A stretch of 13,369 bases of DNA from an uncultured Gammaproteobacteria bacterium (GCA_913009215.1 CAJVXG010000024.1:1-13369), one strand, 5' to 3'. Positions 1 to 6,022 are shown, counted from the first letter of the stretch. Numbers and translations are program-made. The notes: a model not told the origin generated them from the sequence alone.

Positions 1-43
1 TGATTTCGTCAACCGGCTAAAGTCGGGCTCACCTATAGAGTGA

Positions 44-199
44 TCATACTTGGCGAGTCAGGGTCACACCACATCGTCGGCACTCGACCTTTTCGACCTC
101 GCCTCCGGCGCCAAATCCGAATGTCCTGTCAATTACCAAAAAGTCATGAAAGCCCAACCAGCATAACAGACGGCCAAGTAGCGGCGGCAACTTTGACAT
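44..199 (-). CDS. Small Cys/His protein, possible zinc-binding
   Basis: A 51-codon ORF starting ATG (197-199) and ending TGA. An AAAAGGGG ribosome binding site lies at 209-216, 9 bases before the start. The protein begins MSKLPPLLGRLLCWLGFHDF and has C13-x4-H18 early and C40-x2-C43 late (VECRRCGV), which would give four ligands for one zinc ion. The first 20 residues are hydrophobic. This layout recalls very small phage and island proteins with LLCxxxGH and CxRCG motifs (DUF1660-like, from memory), but I cannot assign a family firmly and know no function. It is read in the same direction as the module upstream, 216 bases downstream of the CDP-alcohol phosphotransferase stop. An overlapping ATG six bases earlier, in another frame, would give only about 22 residues. 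The opposite strand also looks open here, but that is probably a mirror of this gene. Confidence 0.6.
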   Translation of the reverse strand: MSKLPPLLGRLLCWLGFHDFLVIDRTFGFGAGGEVEKVECRRCGVTLTRQV

Positions 200-317
200 A
201 TCATGAATCCCCTTTTAGTCATTGTTCCATTGTACATGGACATGGACATGCAGGTATAGCGAAGCACACAGAGATGTGCGGCCGAAGCGTTGCGTAAGAA
301 GTGCTGAATGCGACCTT

Positions 318-336
318 AGTATTACGAAGTAATACT
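318..336. repeat. Perfect 8-bp palindrome with 3-base spacer
   Basis: AGTATTAC and GTAATACT are perfect reverse complements separated by GAA (TTC on the minus strand). It lies 80 bases after the minus-strand phosphotransferase gene. No T-run follows on either strand, so it is not a standard intrinsic terminator. It may be an RNA 3'-end hairpin or a protein-binding site. Confidence 0.6.
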
Positions 337-363
337 CAATGAAACCCGAGGGGATTCTAGAGT

Positions 364-422
364 GTATTAATAGGGATACCCTGTAGTGATTTCGTGAGCC
401 TCCACTGTCATTCTATTAATAC
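364..422. repeat. 10-bp inverted repeat spanning the end of the CDP-alcohol gene
   Basis: GTATTAATAG (364-373) and CTATTAATAC (413-422) are perfect reverse complements, 39 bases apart. The right arm contains the TAA stop of the phosphotransferase gene. Inside the spacer is a shorter AGGG-ATA-CCCT palindrome (373-383) and a possible 4-bp AGTG/CACT inner stem. The transcript could fold into a long A/T-rich hairpin. No T-run follows, so a protective or processing hairpin is as likely as a terminator. Confidence 0.5.
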
Positions 423-1099
423 GTTTTGTTTTCCCGCGCCTTTAGCCATTGCCCTCCTCCAATAATAAATGAATACAAGTAAGTGATGATGAAGGCCGCT
501 GCGATGAATGGTGTAGTGACCGGTATCAGCCATGCCACCACCAGCGCCACGTTGACAAAAGTCACCGCGGTGGCGTTCTTTGCCAGCCCTCTGATCATGA
601 CCGTTAATTTAAACGGCGCCATCATCGTCACCGAATGCAATAAAAATATCAGAACCAGATAAAGCCCGGGATCGACATCAAACATTTGCGTCAACAGCAG
701 CACGAACAGCATATGGCGCATGAGCTCATTGGTCGGCGAACCATCTCCGGGCTGCCCTTCGGGATTAACTCGGGTGGTAACCCGGAGAATGATTGAGCCG
801 GCGGCAATCGTGCTCGCCATCAGGACCAGTCCGCCGAAATGTGCGCCCACCGCCAGGGTCAGCACAACATGGGCGACGGCATCGCTGACATTGTCAAGAT
901 CGGCGCCGAAGCGGCTGCGGATATTCAACTTGGCCGCCAGTATGCCATCGAGGTCGTCCATGACATTATTGAAAATGATTAACGGGATCAGGTAACGATA
1001 ACCGTCTTCCAGGAACAGCAACGCCAGGGGCAGCACGCCGAGAATCGATGTTGCGTTAGCCAGGTTCCGATAGATAAAACTTCCTTGAAGTTTTCCCAT
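416..1099 (-). CDS. CDP-alcohol phosphatidyltransferase family membrane enzyme
   Basis: A 227-residue integral membrane protein with about six hydrophobic helices. It carries the family signature D-x2-D-G-x2-A...G-x3-D-x3-D: D48, D51, G52, A55, G65, D69 and D73. In this family these aspartates bind the metal and the CDP-alcohol, and the enzyme moves a phospho-alcohol from CDP to an acceptor alcohol in the membrane. The arginine that usually follows the alanine (A-R) is alanine here (A55-A56), with K57 next to it, so the protein departs from the canonical form. Motif spacing is intact, including the 8 residues before G65. It is the last gene of a three-gene set, starting 17 bases after the methyltransferase stop without a clear ribosome binding site, which suggests coupled translation. 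The substrate is unknown. A phosphocholine-like or aminoethylphosphonate headgroup is inferred from the cytidylyltransferase neighbour. Phosphatidylserine or phosphatidylglycerol-phosphate synthase is less likely in this context. Confidence 0.85.
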   Translation of the reverse strand: MGKLQGSFIYRNLANATSILGVLPLALLFLEDGYRYLIPLIIFNNVMDDLDGILAAKLNIRSRFGADLDNVSDAVAHVVLTLAVGAHFGGLVLMASTIAAGSIILRVTTRVNPEGQPGDGSPTNELMRHMLFVLLLTQMFDVDPGLYLVLIFLLHSVTMMAPFKLTVMIRGLAKNATAVTFVNVALVVAWLIPVTTPFIAAAFIITYLYSFIIGGGQWLKARENKTY

Positions 1100-1116
1100 A
1101 GGTTTATCTGACCCGT

Positions 1117-1941
1117 TTACTCATTAACAACCGGCCCGGTTGCTAGTACAAAAAAGTGATTCTCCAGGTTTGGAAACGGGATTCCCAGCATCTTCGGGAG
1201 TCTCTTGACCCAGGGATTCCCCAGGCGCAGGCTCCAATAGACCAACGGACCGACAACACTCAACATCTGAAAACGGGGTGACGCCAACGCCTTCCATTTC
1301 TTGATTAGCTCACAACCCATCTGCATCAGAACATAGGGCTCGTTTGTTTCAACGTGTTTGAGTACCAATCCGCATTGTTTGAAAATGCGTTGGTAGTCCG
1401 GCACAGAACGATAAACGACGGGATAGTCACCGGTGCGCGTTACTGTCTCACCCCGAACCGTGGACTCGCGGCACAGGATGATCCCATCCGGCGCTAGATA
1501 CGGGATCAACTTTTGCAACAGGGTGATGACGTCGGTTTCGTCGAGGTACATGAGCAGGCCACCGAGGAAAACCAGGCTAATGGGGCCATCGGGCTCAAAC
1601 GACAGCACATTACCGTGTATGGTGCTGATGTTGGAATACGGGGCACATCGCTGCTTCAGTGCCGAATAGAGTGCATTGCTGCCTTCGACCGCGACCACTC
1701 GGGAAAAGCTGCTGCGGGCGAACTCCTCGGCCCAATAGCCGACACCGCTGCCGAGATCCAGAACCGTGCCATCGTGTTCTGCGTCACGCAGCAAGCGCTG
1801 GACGATCCGGGTTTCCGCACGGAAACGAAAATCGCCCGCACTCACTGGAAAGCCGAAACCATCCATCATGTACGGCCCAAGGATCGAGGATTTGACGTTC
1901 TGCCAATACCGGTTGACGGATGCGTGATCGATCTCAGGCAA
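1117..1941 (-). CDS. Class I SAM-dependent methyltransferase
   Basis: A 274-residue protein with a Rossmann-type methyltransferase core. Motif I, VLDLGSGVGYW, is at residues 60-70, the ribose-binding acidic residue is probably E86 (VVAVEGS), and a motif-II-like strand ISLVFLGGLLMYL is at 121-133. About 70 residues follow the core, including a hydrophobic patch near 226-241 that may touch the membrane. The start is TTG at 1941: a stop lies upstream in frame, the next ATG is at residue 25, and residues 11-20 (RYWQNVKSSI) look like part of the fold. The first 8 bases overlap the end of the cytidylyltransferase gene, a typical coupling arrangement. Being between a cytidylyltransferase and a CDP-alcohol phosphotransferase, it may methylate the headgroup, for example an amino group, but the substrate cannot be read from the sequence. 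O-methylation of a sugar or lipid remains possible. Confidence 0.85.
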   Translation of the reverse strand: MPEIDHASVNRYWQNVKSSILGPYMMDGFGFPVSAGDFRFRAETRIVQRLLRDAEHDGTVLDLGSGVGYWAEEFARSSFSRVVAVEGSNALYSALKQRCAPYSNISTIHGNVLSFEPDGPISLVFLGGLLMYLDETDVITLLQKLIPYLAPDGIILCRESTVRGETVTRTGDYPVVYRSVPDYQRIFKQCGLVLKHVETNEPYVLMQMGCELIKKWKALASPRFQMLSVVGPLVYWSLRLGNPWVKRLPKMLGIPFPNLENHFFVLATGPVVNE

Positions 1942-2845
1942 GGGTGGCCGCTGGCTCGGTGACGATTAGAGAACGGCTGGCGATAGAACGGGGTCGAACA
2001 AACATATTTTCCGCCGCGCGCAGGTCCGCCCGGGTGTCGATCTCATACCATCGGTCTGCATCGAAAAAAACCGCATCGAAACAGAGTGTGCCGTCAGCGA
2101 CCAACTCGGCAAATACAGCCTCGTAATACTCACCGAGCCTGCCTGCCGAGATATAGCGACTTAAGCTTTGCTCAATCTTGCCCCATGAATCAAGGGATAC
2201 GCTGTAGAGATTGACCGTTTTGTACTGGTGCGCATCATTACACTTGTCGCCACCCATACGAAAAGCCGTCACCCGCCGCTTCAGCCCGAGTTCTGCCCCA
2301 AGCTCCACAGTGGTACCGTTCATCCAGGGGAGTATCCTGGAAACCGCCATCTTGTCAGATTGCAGCATGTCGTCCAACATACTGGTTTCGAAAACCAAAT
2401 CGCTCTCCACCAGCAAAAACGGTTCCCGTATCTGCTGGCGGGCCAGCCACAGGGAGTAGATGTTATTGGTGGTTCGATAGTCTGGGTTGACGACGTAATC
2501 GACTTGCATATCACCGGCGTGCTGTTGCAGAAATTGCTGGATACAATCGCCCAGGTGCCCGATCACCACGATCAGCCTGTTAAAGCCCTGTGCGCGCAAA
2601 TTGTTGACTAGCCGTTCGAGGATAGAAATACCTCCAACCTCAGTGAGACACTTGGGGACATCCAGGGTCAATGGCTGCAGTCGGGTTCCCGTTCCTGCCG
2701 CCAGCAAGAGTGCTGTCGTTACCCTGGTTGCATTCGTTCCATGACTGGAATGGTCGTCATTGACCCTCCGTAATATGGGATAGCGTGACTCAGAAAGTCC
2801 CGATCCGTTTCCATCCTTGGCTATACCAATTTTAATCTTACTCAT
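1934..2845 (-). CDS. LicC/PntC-like nucleotidyltransferase (probable CTP-dependent)
   Basis: A 303-residue protein. After an N-terminal extension of about 42 residues comes the nucleotidyltransferase signature LLLAAGTGTRLQPLT (residues 46-60) with K65 in PKCL. Then follow TNNIYSLWLA (126-135), ESDLVF (147-152) with the metal-binding D149, KTVNLYS (209-215) and WYEIDTRADL (266-275). The NNIYSL, KTVN-Y and YEID blocks are typical of phosphocholine and 2-aminoethylphosphonate cytidylyltransferases, which make CDP-choline-like or CMP-phosphonate donors. The start is ATG at 2845, with AGGAGG about 12 bases upstream (2858-2863), slightly distant. No better in-frame start precedes the core, so the extension is probably real. 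It is the first gene of the three-gene module and is preceded by a long leader. A glucose-1-phosphate thymidylyltransferase is less likely because the C-terminal blocks do not fit. Confidence 0.8.
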   Translation of the reverse strand: MSKIKIGIAKDGNGSGLSESRYPILRRVNDDHSSHGTNATRVTTALLLAAGTGTRLQPLTLDVPKCLTEVGGISILERLVNNLRAQGFNRLIVVIGHLGDCIQQFLQQHAGDMQVDYVVNPDYRTTNNIYSLWLARQQIREPFLLVESDLVFETSMLDDMLQSDKMAVSRILPWMNGTTVELGAELGLKRRVTAFRMGGDKCNDAHQYKTVNLYSVSLDSWGKIEQSLSRYISAGRLGEYYEAVFAELVADGTLCFDAVFFDADRWYEIDTRADLRAAENMFVRPRSIASRSLIVTEPAATLA

Positions 2846-3042
2846 TATTATTTCGCGCCTCCTGTCATTATTCGTTTAATGAATGACAATCTCGTGTCGG
2901 CCAAAACGCCATTGGGGCGGTCCTGGATGCCGGGACATCTCCATCCTGCGCTCTCCGGTACAGTTTGCTACGACTGAGCTTCAATTACCCGATGACCCGG
3001 CCAATTCATCAAAGGCGGGCCATTTAACGGTTACCCATCATG

Positions 3043-3061
3043 GCCTCTCCCCAGGAGAGGC
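3043..3061. repeat. Perfect 8-bp GC-rich hairpin in the leader
   Basis: GCCTCTCC and GGAGAGGC are perfect reverse complements around a 3-base loop. No T-run follows on either strand, so it is not a simple terminator. If the promoter at 3137-3165 is used, the hairpin is in the 5' leader, about 200 bases before the cytidylyltransferase start, where it could affect elongation or mRNA stability. Confidence 0.6.
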
Positions 3062-3090
3062 ATAAACAGACAAAACAAGATAGTGAGGGG

Positions 3091-3147
3091 CTAGTGGTGC
3101 CGGCGAATGCCAACGAGTACTAGTGAGTGCCAGCGTATACTACTGAA
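3091..3147. repeat. Imperfect ~20-base tandem repeat
   Basis: Positions 3108-3127 and 3128-3147 are adjacent 20-base units that match at 15 of 20 positions; both start TGCC and contain TACTA-TGA. A half unit (TGCCGGCGAA) precedes them at 3098-3107, and CTAGTG-GTGCC recurs at 3091 and 3119. It overlaps the candidate -10 element. It could be an operator array or simple slippage. Confidence 0.45.
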
Positions 3148-3165
3148 TATAAGCCACTTTATCAA
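3137..3165 (-). promoter_or_regulatory. Candidate sigma-70 promoter for the three-gene module
   Basis: On the minus strand TTGATA (3160-3165) is followed after 17 bases by TAGTAT (3137-3142). This is a 5/6 match to the -35 and a 4/6 match to the -10 consensus with ideal spacing. Transcription would start near 3130 and give a leader of about 285 bases before the cytidylyltransferase. The -10 overlaps the tandem repeat, so a repeat-binding protein could block it. The prediction rests on consensus matching alone. Confidence 0.35.
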
Positions 3166-3199
3166 GCAGATGCCAAAAAAGCGGGTAACCTATACTTGG

Positions 3200-3242
3200 C
3201 GAATTACGGTCTGTAACGGTGGTTCCTTGACGAATTAACGGT
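3200..3242 (+). repeat. Near-identical 11/12-base direct repeats beside the tRNA fragment
   Basis: CGAATTACGGT (3200-3210) and CGAATTAACGGT (3231-3242) differ by one inserted A and start 31 bases apart. The TAACGGT core occurs again at 3214-3220 and at 3025-3031. They end 20 bases before the tRNA-Leu fragment. Short direct repeats at this distance from an attachment core resemble arm-type sites of tyrosine integrases or excisionase sites, but this is inference. Confidence 0.45.
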
Positions 3243-3262
3243 ATATCCTGCATAGCACTGGT

Positions 3263-3285
3263 TTCAAGTCCTCTCCTCGGTACCA
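3263..3285 (+). other. tRNA-Leu 3'-end fragment, candidate attachment site
   Basis: These 23 bases fit tRNA positions 54-76 exactly: T-loop TTCAAGT (3263-3269), T-stem 3' strand CCTCT (3270-3274), acceptor 3' strand CCTCGGT (3275-3281), discriminator A (3282) and CCA (3283-3285). Compared from memory with the E. coli leuU tRNA (anticodon GAG), it differs only at two T-stem bases. The match stops abruptly at 3263: base 3262 is T where G53 is needed, and the preceding bases do not pair with the T-stem. No acceptor 5' strand, D-arm or anticodon arm precedes it, so it is not a working tRNA gene. A 3' tRNA end cut at the T-loop is the usual form of an integrase attachment repeat. The fragment is 7 bases from the purA stop and points toward it. 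A whole tRNA-Leu on the plus strand would be expected at the other island end, left of this window. Confidence 0.55.
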
Positions 3286-3292
3286 CATTTCG

Positions 3293-4588
3293 CTACGCTT
3301 CGAACGGATGCCGTAAAATAATCGTATCGTCACGATCGGCGCCGGTAGATACAATGTCAATCCTGGTTCCGGTCACTTCCTCAACACGCTTCAGATAATC
3401 CAGCGCATTTTTTGGTAAATCGTCCATTGAACGGGCACCGGCGGTGGTTTCGGACCAACCGGGGTACTCCTCGTAGACCGGGCGGCAATTCTCCAGATCA
3501 TCGGCATCGCTCGGCGGTGTCTCCAGGGTCTGGCCATTGCACTGATAAGCCGTACAAATCTTTACCGTTTCCAGTCCATCCATGACGTCCAGTTTGGTGA
3601 TGCAGGTACCACTGATGCCATTAATCTGTTGCGCCCGGCGCAAGGCCACGGCATCGAGCCATCCGCAGCGGCGCCGTCTTCCGGTGGTGGCGCCAAACTC
3701 ATGGCCCCTGGTGCCGAGGTGTTCGCCAACATCGTCGTCCAGCTCGGTCGGAAACGGGCCACCACCCACACGCGTGGTGTAGGCCTTGGTGATACCGAGG
3801 ATGTAATGCAGGCTGCCGGGACCGATACCGGTTCCGGTGGCGGCGGCCCCGGCGCTGGTATTCGATGAGGTCACGTAAGGGTAGGTGCCGTGATCGATAT
3901 CGAGCAATGTGCCCTGGGCCCCTTCAAACAATACCGATTTGCCGTCCTTCATGTATTGACCAATCATGGCGCCAATATCGGCCACCATTGGTTTCATGCG
4001 CTCGGCCAGTGCCAGGCTTTGATCCAGAGTTTTTTGGTAATCCACAGTATCGCACTTGAAATATTCCTTTAGCACAAAGTTGTGGTAGTCCATGACCTTT
4101 TCCAGTCTTTCGCCAAAGCGTTTGCTGTCGAGCAAATCACCGACACGCAAGCCACGTCGTGCCACCTTGTCTTCGTAAGCCGGACCGATACCGCGGCCGG
4201 TAGTGCCAATAGCCGCCTTGCCACGCGCCTTCTCGCGAGCGGCATCCAGGGCAATATGGTGCGGCAAAATCAAGGCGCAGGCAGCACTAATGCGCAAACG
4301 ATCAGACACCGCTATGCCTTCCTGTTCCAACTGGTCGACTTCCTCAAACAGAGCCGACGTCGACAACACCAGGCCATTGCCAATGAGACACATGACTCCC
4401 TGACGCAATATGCCCGACGGAATCAGATGCAATACCGTTTTCTTGCCGTCAATTACCAGCGTATGTCCGGCGTTATGACCGCCCTGAAAGCGGGCTACGG
4501 CATTGGCCCTTTCGGTCAACAGATCGACGATTTTACCTTTGCCTTCGTCGCCCCACTGGGTGCCGACTACGACTACATTGTTGGCCAT
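3293..4588 (-). CDS. purA: Adenylosuccinate synthetase
   Basis: A 431-residue cytosolic enzyme that joins IMP and aspartate using GTP to give adenylosuccinate, the committed step to AMP. Length is normal for the family. Visible motifs are QWGDEGKGK (residues 11-19) with catalytic D14, GHNAGHTL (37-44) with catalytic H42, GTTGRGIGPAYEDK (128-141), TTRVGGGPFPTE (271-282), TKLDVMDGL (331-339) and STGADRDDTI (414-423) near the C-terminus. The start is ATG with AAGGG 7 bases upstream. It follows hisZ by 37 bases and is the last gene of the long minus-strand run. In many relatives rnr or nsrR comes next; here the neighbourhood changes abruptly 7 bases after the stop, at the tRNA-Leu fragment. Confidence 0.97.
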   Translation of the reverse strand: MANNVVVVGTQWGDEGKGKIVDLLTERANAVARFQGGHNAGHTLVIDGKKTVLHLIPSGILRQGVMCLIGNGLVLSTSALFEEVDQLEQEGIAVSDRLRISAACALILPHHIALDAAREKARGKAAIGTTGRGIGPAYEDKVARRGLRVGDLLDSKRFGERLEKVMDYHNFVLKEYFKCDTVDYQKTLDQSLALAERMKPMVADIGAMIGQYMKDGKSVLFEGAQGTLLDIDHGTYPYVTSSNTSAGAAATGTGIGPGSLHYILGITKAYTTRVGGGPFPTELDDDVGEHLGTRGHEFGATTGRRRRCGWLDAVALRRAQQINGISGTCITKLDVMDGLETVKICTAYQCNGQTLETPPSDADDLENCRPVYEEYPGWSETTAGARSMDDLPKNALDYLKRVEEVTGTRIDIVSTGADRDDTIILRHPFEA

Positions 4589-4625
4589 GTGTGCGCCCTT
4601 CTACTTCGTAACAATAAATATCTGA

Positions 4626-5807
4626 TCAAACATTACTGACTTCCCAACCAGCCTTGCTCTTTACCAGTTTTCGGTTGCAACCCAAATCGCTGGCCGATGC
4701 CTCGGCACCGGGCAATTCCACGACCACACATTCGCCCCGGGTGCGCAATTTCTTTATTGTGGCCTGTAAATCGGGGTCGTTGGCAAATGGCGCCAGAATG
4801 CCATCGACCTTGATTGCCGTCGATTCACTGATTTTATTCAGCAGGCGCATGTCGGCGCTAAAGCCGGTAGCCGGCCGCGATTTACCAAAGGCCTGACCAA
4901 TACCGTCGTAACGCCCACCCTGGGCAATGGCCGCCCCCTGACCCTGGGCATAGGCGGCAAAAATGATTCCAGTGTGATAGCCATAACCACTAAGTTCAGC
5001 GAGATCAAAGAATAATTCGATATCCGGAACCTGTGCTGCGAAAATGTTAGCCACGCTTTCCAACGCATCGATAGAATTTTGCACCGAGCTGGAGGCCTTG
5101 GCCAAACGCTTCCTGGCCTCAGCCAGCACGCCCTGGTCTCCATTCAAAGACAACAAGGCCATCAAGCTGTCGCCCTGCTTGCCCTTGACGCCATAATCAT
5201 GGAGCAAGACCCGGGCCTCCGCTGCCGACTTGCGTTGCAACACGGCAAACAATTCGGTTTCCTGCACCTCACTCAAACCGGCCTCGGCGCAGAGATCGCG
5301 GTAGATGCCGACATGGCCCAGGCTGACATTAATATTTTTAACGCCTGCCAATTGCAGGGTCGACGCCATCAGCATCAATACCTCGGCATCGCTTTCCAGC
5401 CCCTCGTGGCCAAACAGCTCGGCCCCGACCTGCAAGGGCTCGCGCGATGCGGCAAATTCACCGGGCCGGGTACGCAACACCGGGCCGAGATAACACAGGC
5501 GTGTCGGATAATCGCGCTTCAGATAATGGGCATCGATACGGGCGGCCTGTGGCGTAATGTCCGGGCGCACCCCCATCAGGCGGCCACTGAGCTGATCGGT
5601 AATCTTGAAGGTTTGCAGGTCGAGATCCTCACCGAGCCCGGTCAATAGCGACTCCAGGTACTCGATCATCGGCGGCATCACCAGTTCGTATCCCCAGGAA
5701 TTAAACAAATCCAGAATCTGCCGACGCAACAGCTCCAGGCGTCTTGCATCCTCCGGCAAAACTTCCTCTATGCCATCCGGCAGTAACCAGCGGTCTTTTG
5801 TTGTCAT
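4626..5807 (-). CDS. hisZ: ATP phosphoribosyltransferase regulatory subunit
   Basis: A 393-residue paralogue of the histidyl-tRNA synthetase catalytic domain without the anticodon-binding domain. It has a class II synthetase-like core: VRPDITPQAAR (80-90), RLCYLGPVLRTRPG (103-116), REPLQVGAELFG (122-133) and AQGGRYDGIGQAFGKSRPATGFS (295-317). In the family, HisZ makes a hetero-octamer with short-form HisG, which performs the first step of histidine synthesis; HisZ is needed for activity and for feedback inhibition by histidine. It therefore predicts a short HisG elsewhere in the genome. A true histidyl-tRNA synthetase would be longer. It starts with ATG 17 bases after DUF2065 without a strong ribosome binding site, and is followed by purA, an arrangement common outside the enterics. 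Confidence 0.95.
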   Translation of the reverse strand: MTTKDRWLLPDGIEEVLPEDARRLELLRRQILDLFNSWGYELVMPPMIEYLESLLTGLGEDLDLQTFKITDQLSGRLMGVRPDITPQAARIDAHYLKRDYPTRLCYLGPVLRTRPGEFAASREPLQVGAELFGHEGLESDAEVLMLMASTLQLAGVKNINVSLGHVGIYRDLCAEAGLSEVQETELFAVLQRKSAAEARVLLHDYGVKGKQGDSLMALLSLNGDQGVLAEARKRLAKASSSVQNSIDALESVANIFAAQVPDIELFFDLAELSGYGYHTGIIFAAYAQGQGAAIAQGGRYDGIGQAFGKSRPATGFSADMRLLNKISESTAIKVDGILAPFANDPDLQATIKKLRTRGECVVVELPGAEASASDLGCNRKLVKSKAGWEVSNV

Positions 5808-5824
5808 GACGTCGTGGGAAATAT

Positions 5825-6010
5825 TTATCGGACCAGGAACAACATTAACACGCCTGCAACCATGGCGGTAAGCCCGGCAAAGCGCAATTTCTGGTCATTC
5901 ATTTGCTGGATTTTTTGCATGTATTTACGCATCGCATCCGGACTGATAAAGGGGATCAGCCCTTCCAGAATCAGGAGTAAGGCAATAGCTGTGAGTGCTG
6001 TCTTCCACAT
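5825..6010 (-). CDS. DUF2065 family small membrane protein
   Basis: A 61-residue protein related to E. coli YjeT. It has two hydrophobic segments, about residues 4-20 (TALTAIALLLILEGLIP) and 43-59 (LRFAGLTAMVAGVLMLF), joined by a basic/polar stretch (MRKYMQKIQQMNDQK). It probably forms a helical hairpin in the inner membrane. Its function is not established. The family nearly always follows hflC, so a link to the HflKC-FtsH complex is suspected from position only. It begins 12 bases after the hflC stop, without a recognisable Shine-Dalgarno sequence, consistent with coupled translation. Confidence 0.9.
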   Translation of the reverse strand: MWKTALTAIALLLILEGLIPFISPDAMRKYMQKIQQMNDQKLRFAGLTAMVAGVLMLFLVR

Positions 6011-6022
6011 CGGGAAAAGAAA

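Larger units (their letters stand above)
2846..3292. other. 447-base non-coding junction between purA and the headgroup module
   Basis: No convincing protein gene lies here. Reading from purA, it holds a tRNA-Leu 3'-end fragment (3263-3285), two near-identical direct repeats (3200-3210 and 3231-3242), a candidate minus-strand promoter (3137-3165), an imperfect tandem repeat (3091-3147), a perfect hairpin (3043-3061) and the ribosome binding site of the cytidylyltransferase (2858-2863). GGTTACCC at 3029-3036 and GGGTAACC at 3183-3190 are also perfect reverse complements. There is no evident hairpin-plus-T terminator after purA. The only notable T-run on the minus strand (3175-3180) has no clear stem before it. 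Confidence 0.7.

Noticed and set aside
232..250. ACATGG hexamer repeats upstream of the small gene
   Set aside because: Fewer than three units; too short to be a meaningful array, probably chance or slippage.
40..297. 85-codon plus-strand ORF
   Set aside because: It lies mostly opposite the small minus-strand gene at 44-199. It has no ribosome binding site, and its composition looks like an antisense shadow.
364..422. Integron attC site (59-base palindrome)
   Set aside because: The size and symmetry suggested it, but the required core sequences GTTRRRY and RYYYAAC are missing at the ends.
2868..2984. 38-codon minus-strand ORF (TTG start) just before the cytidylyltransferase
   Set aside because: It could be a leader peptide, but there is no Shine-Dalgarno sequence, only a TTG start, and no pattern such as repeated codons that would suggest attenuation.
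2883..3065. 60-codon plus-strand ORF in the purA-module gap
   Set aside because: No ribosome binding site, no recognisable motif, and it runs through the leader hairpin on the strand opposite to all genes.
3175..3180. T-run on the minus strand as a purA terminator
   Set aside because: No convincing stem directly precedes it, so an intrinsic terminator is not supported.
3186..3285. Complete tRNA-Leu gene on the plus strand
   Set aside because: Only positions 54-76 fit. The T-stem 5' strand does not pair, and no acceptor 5' strand, D-arm or anticodon arm can be found upstream.
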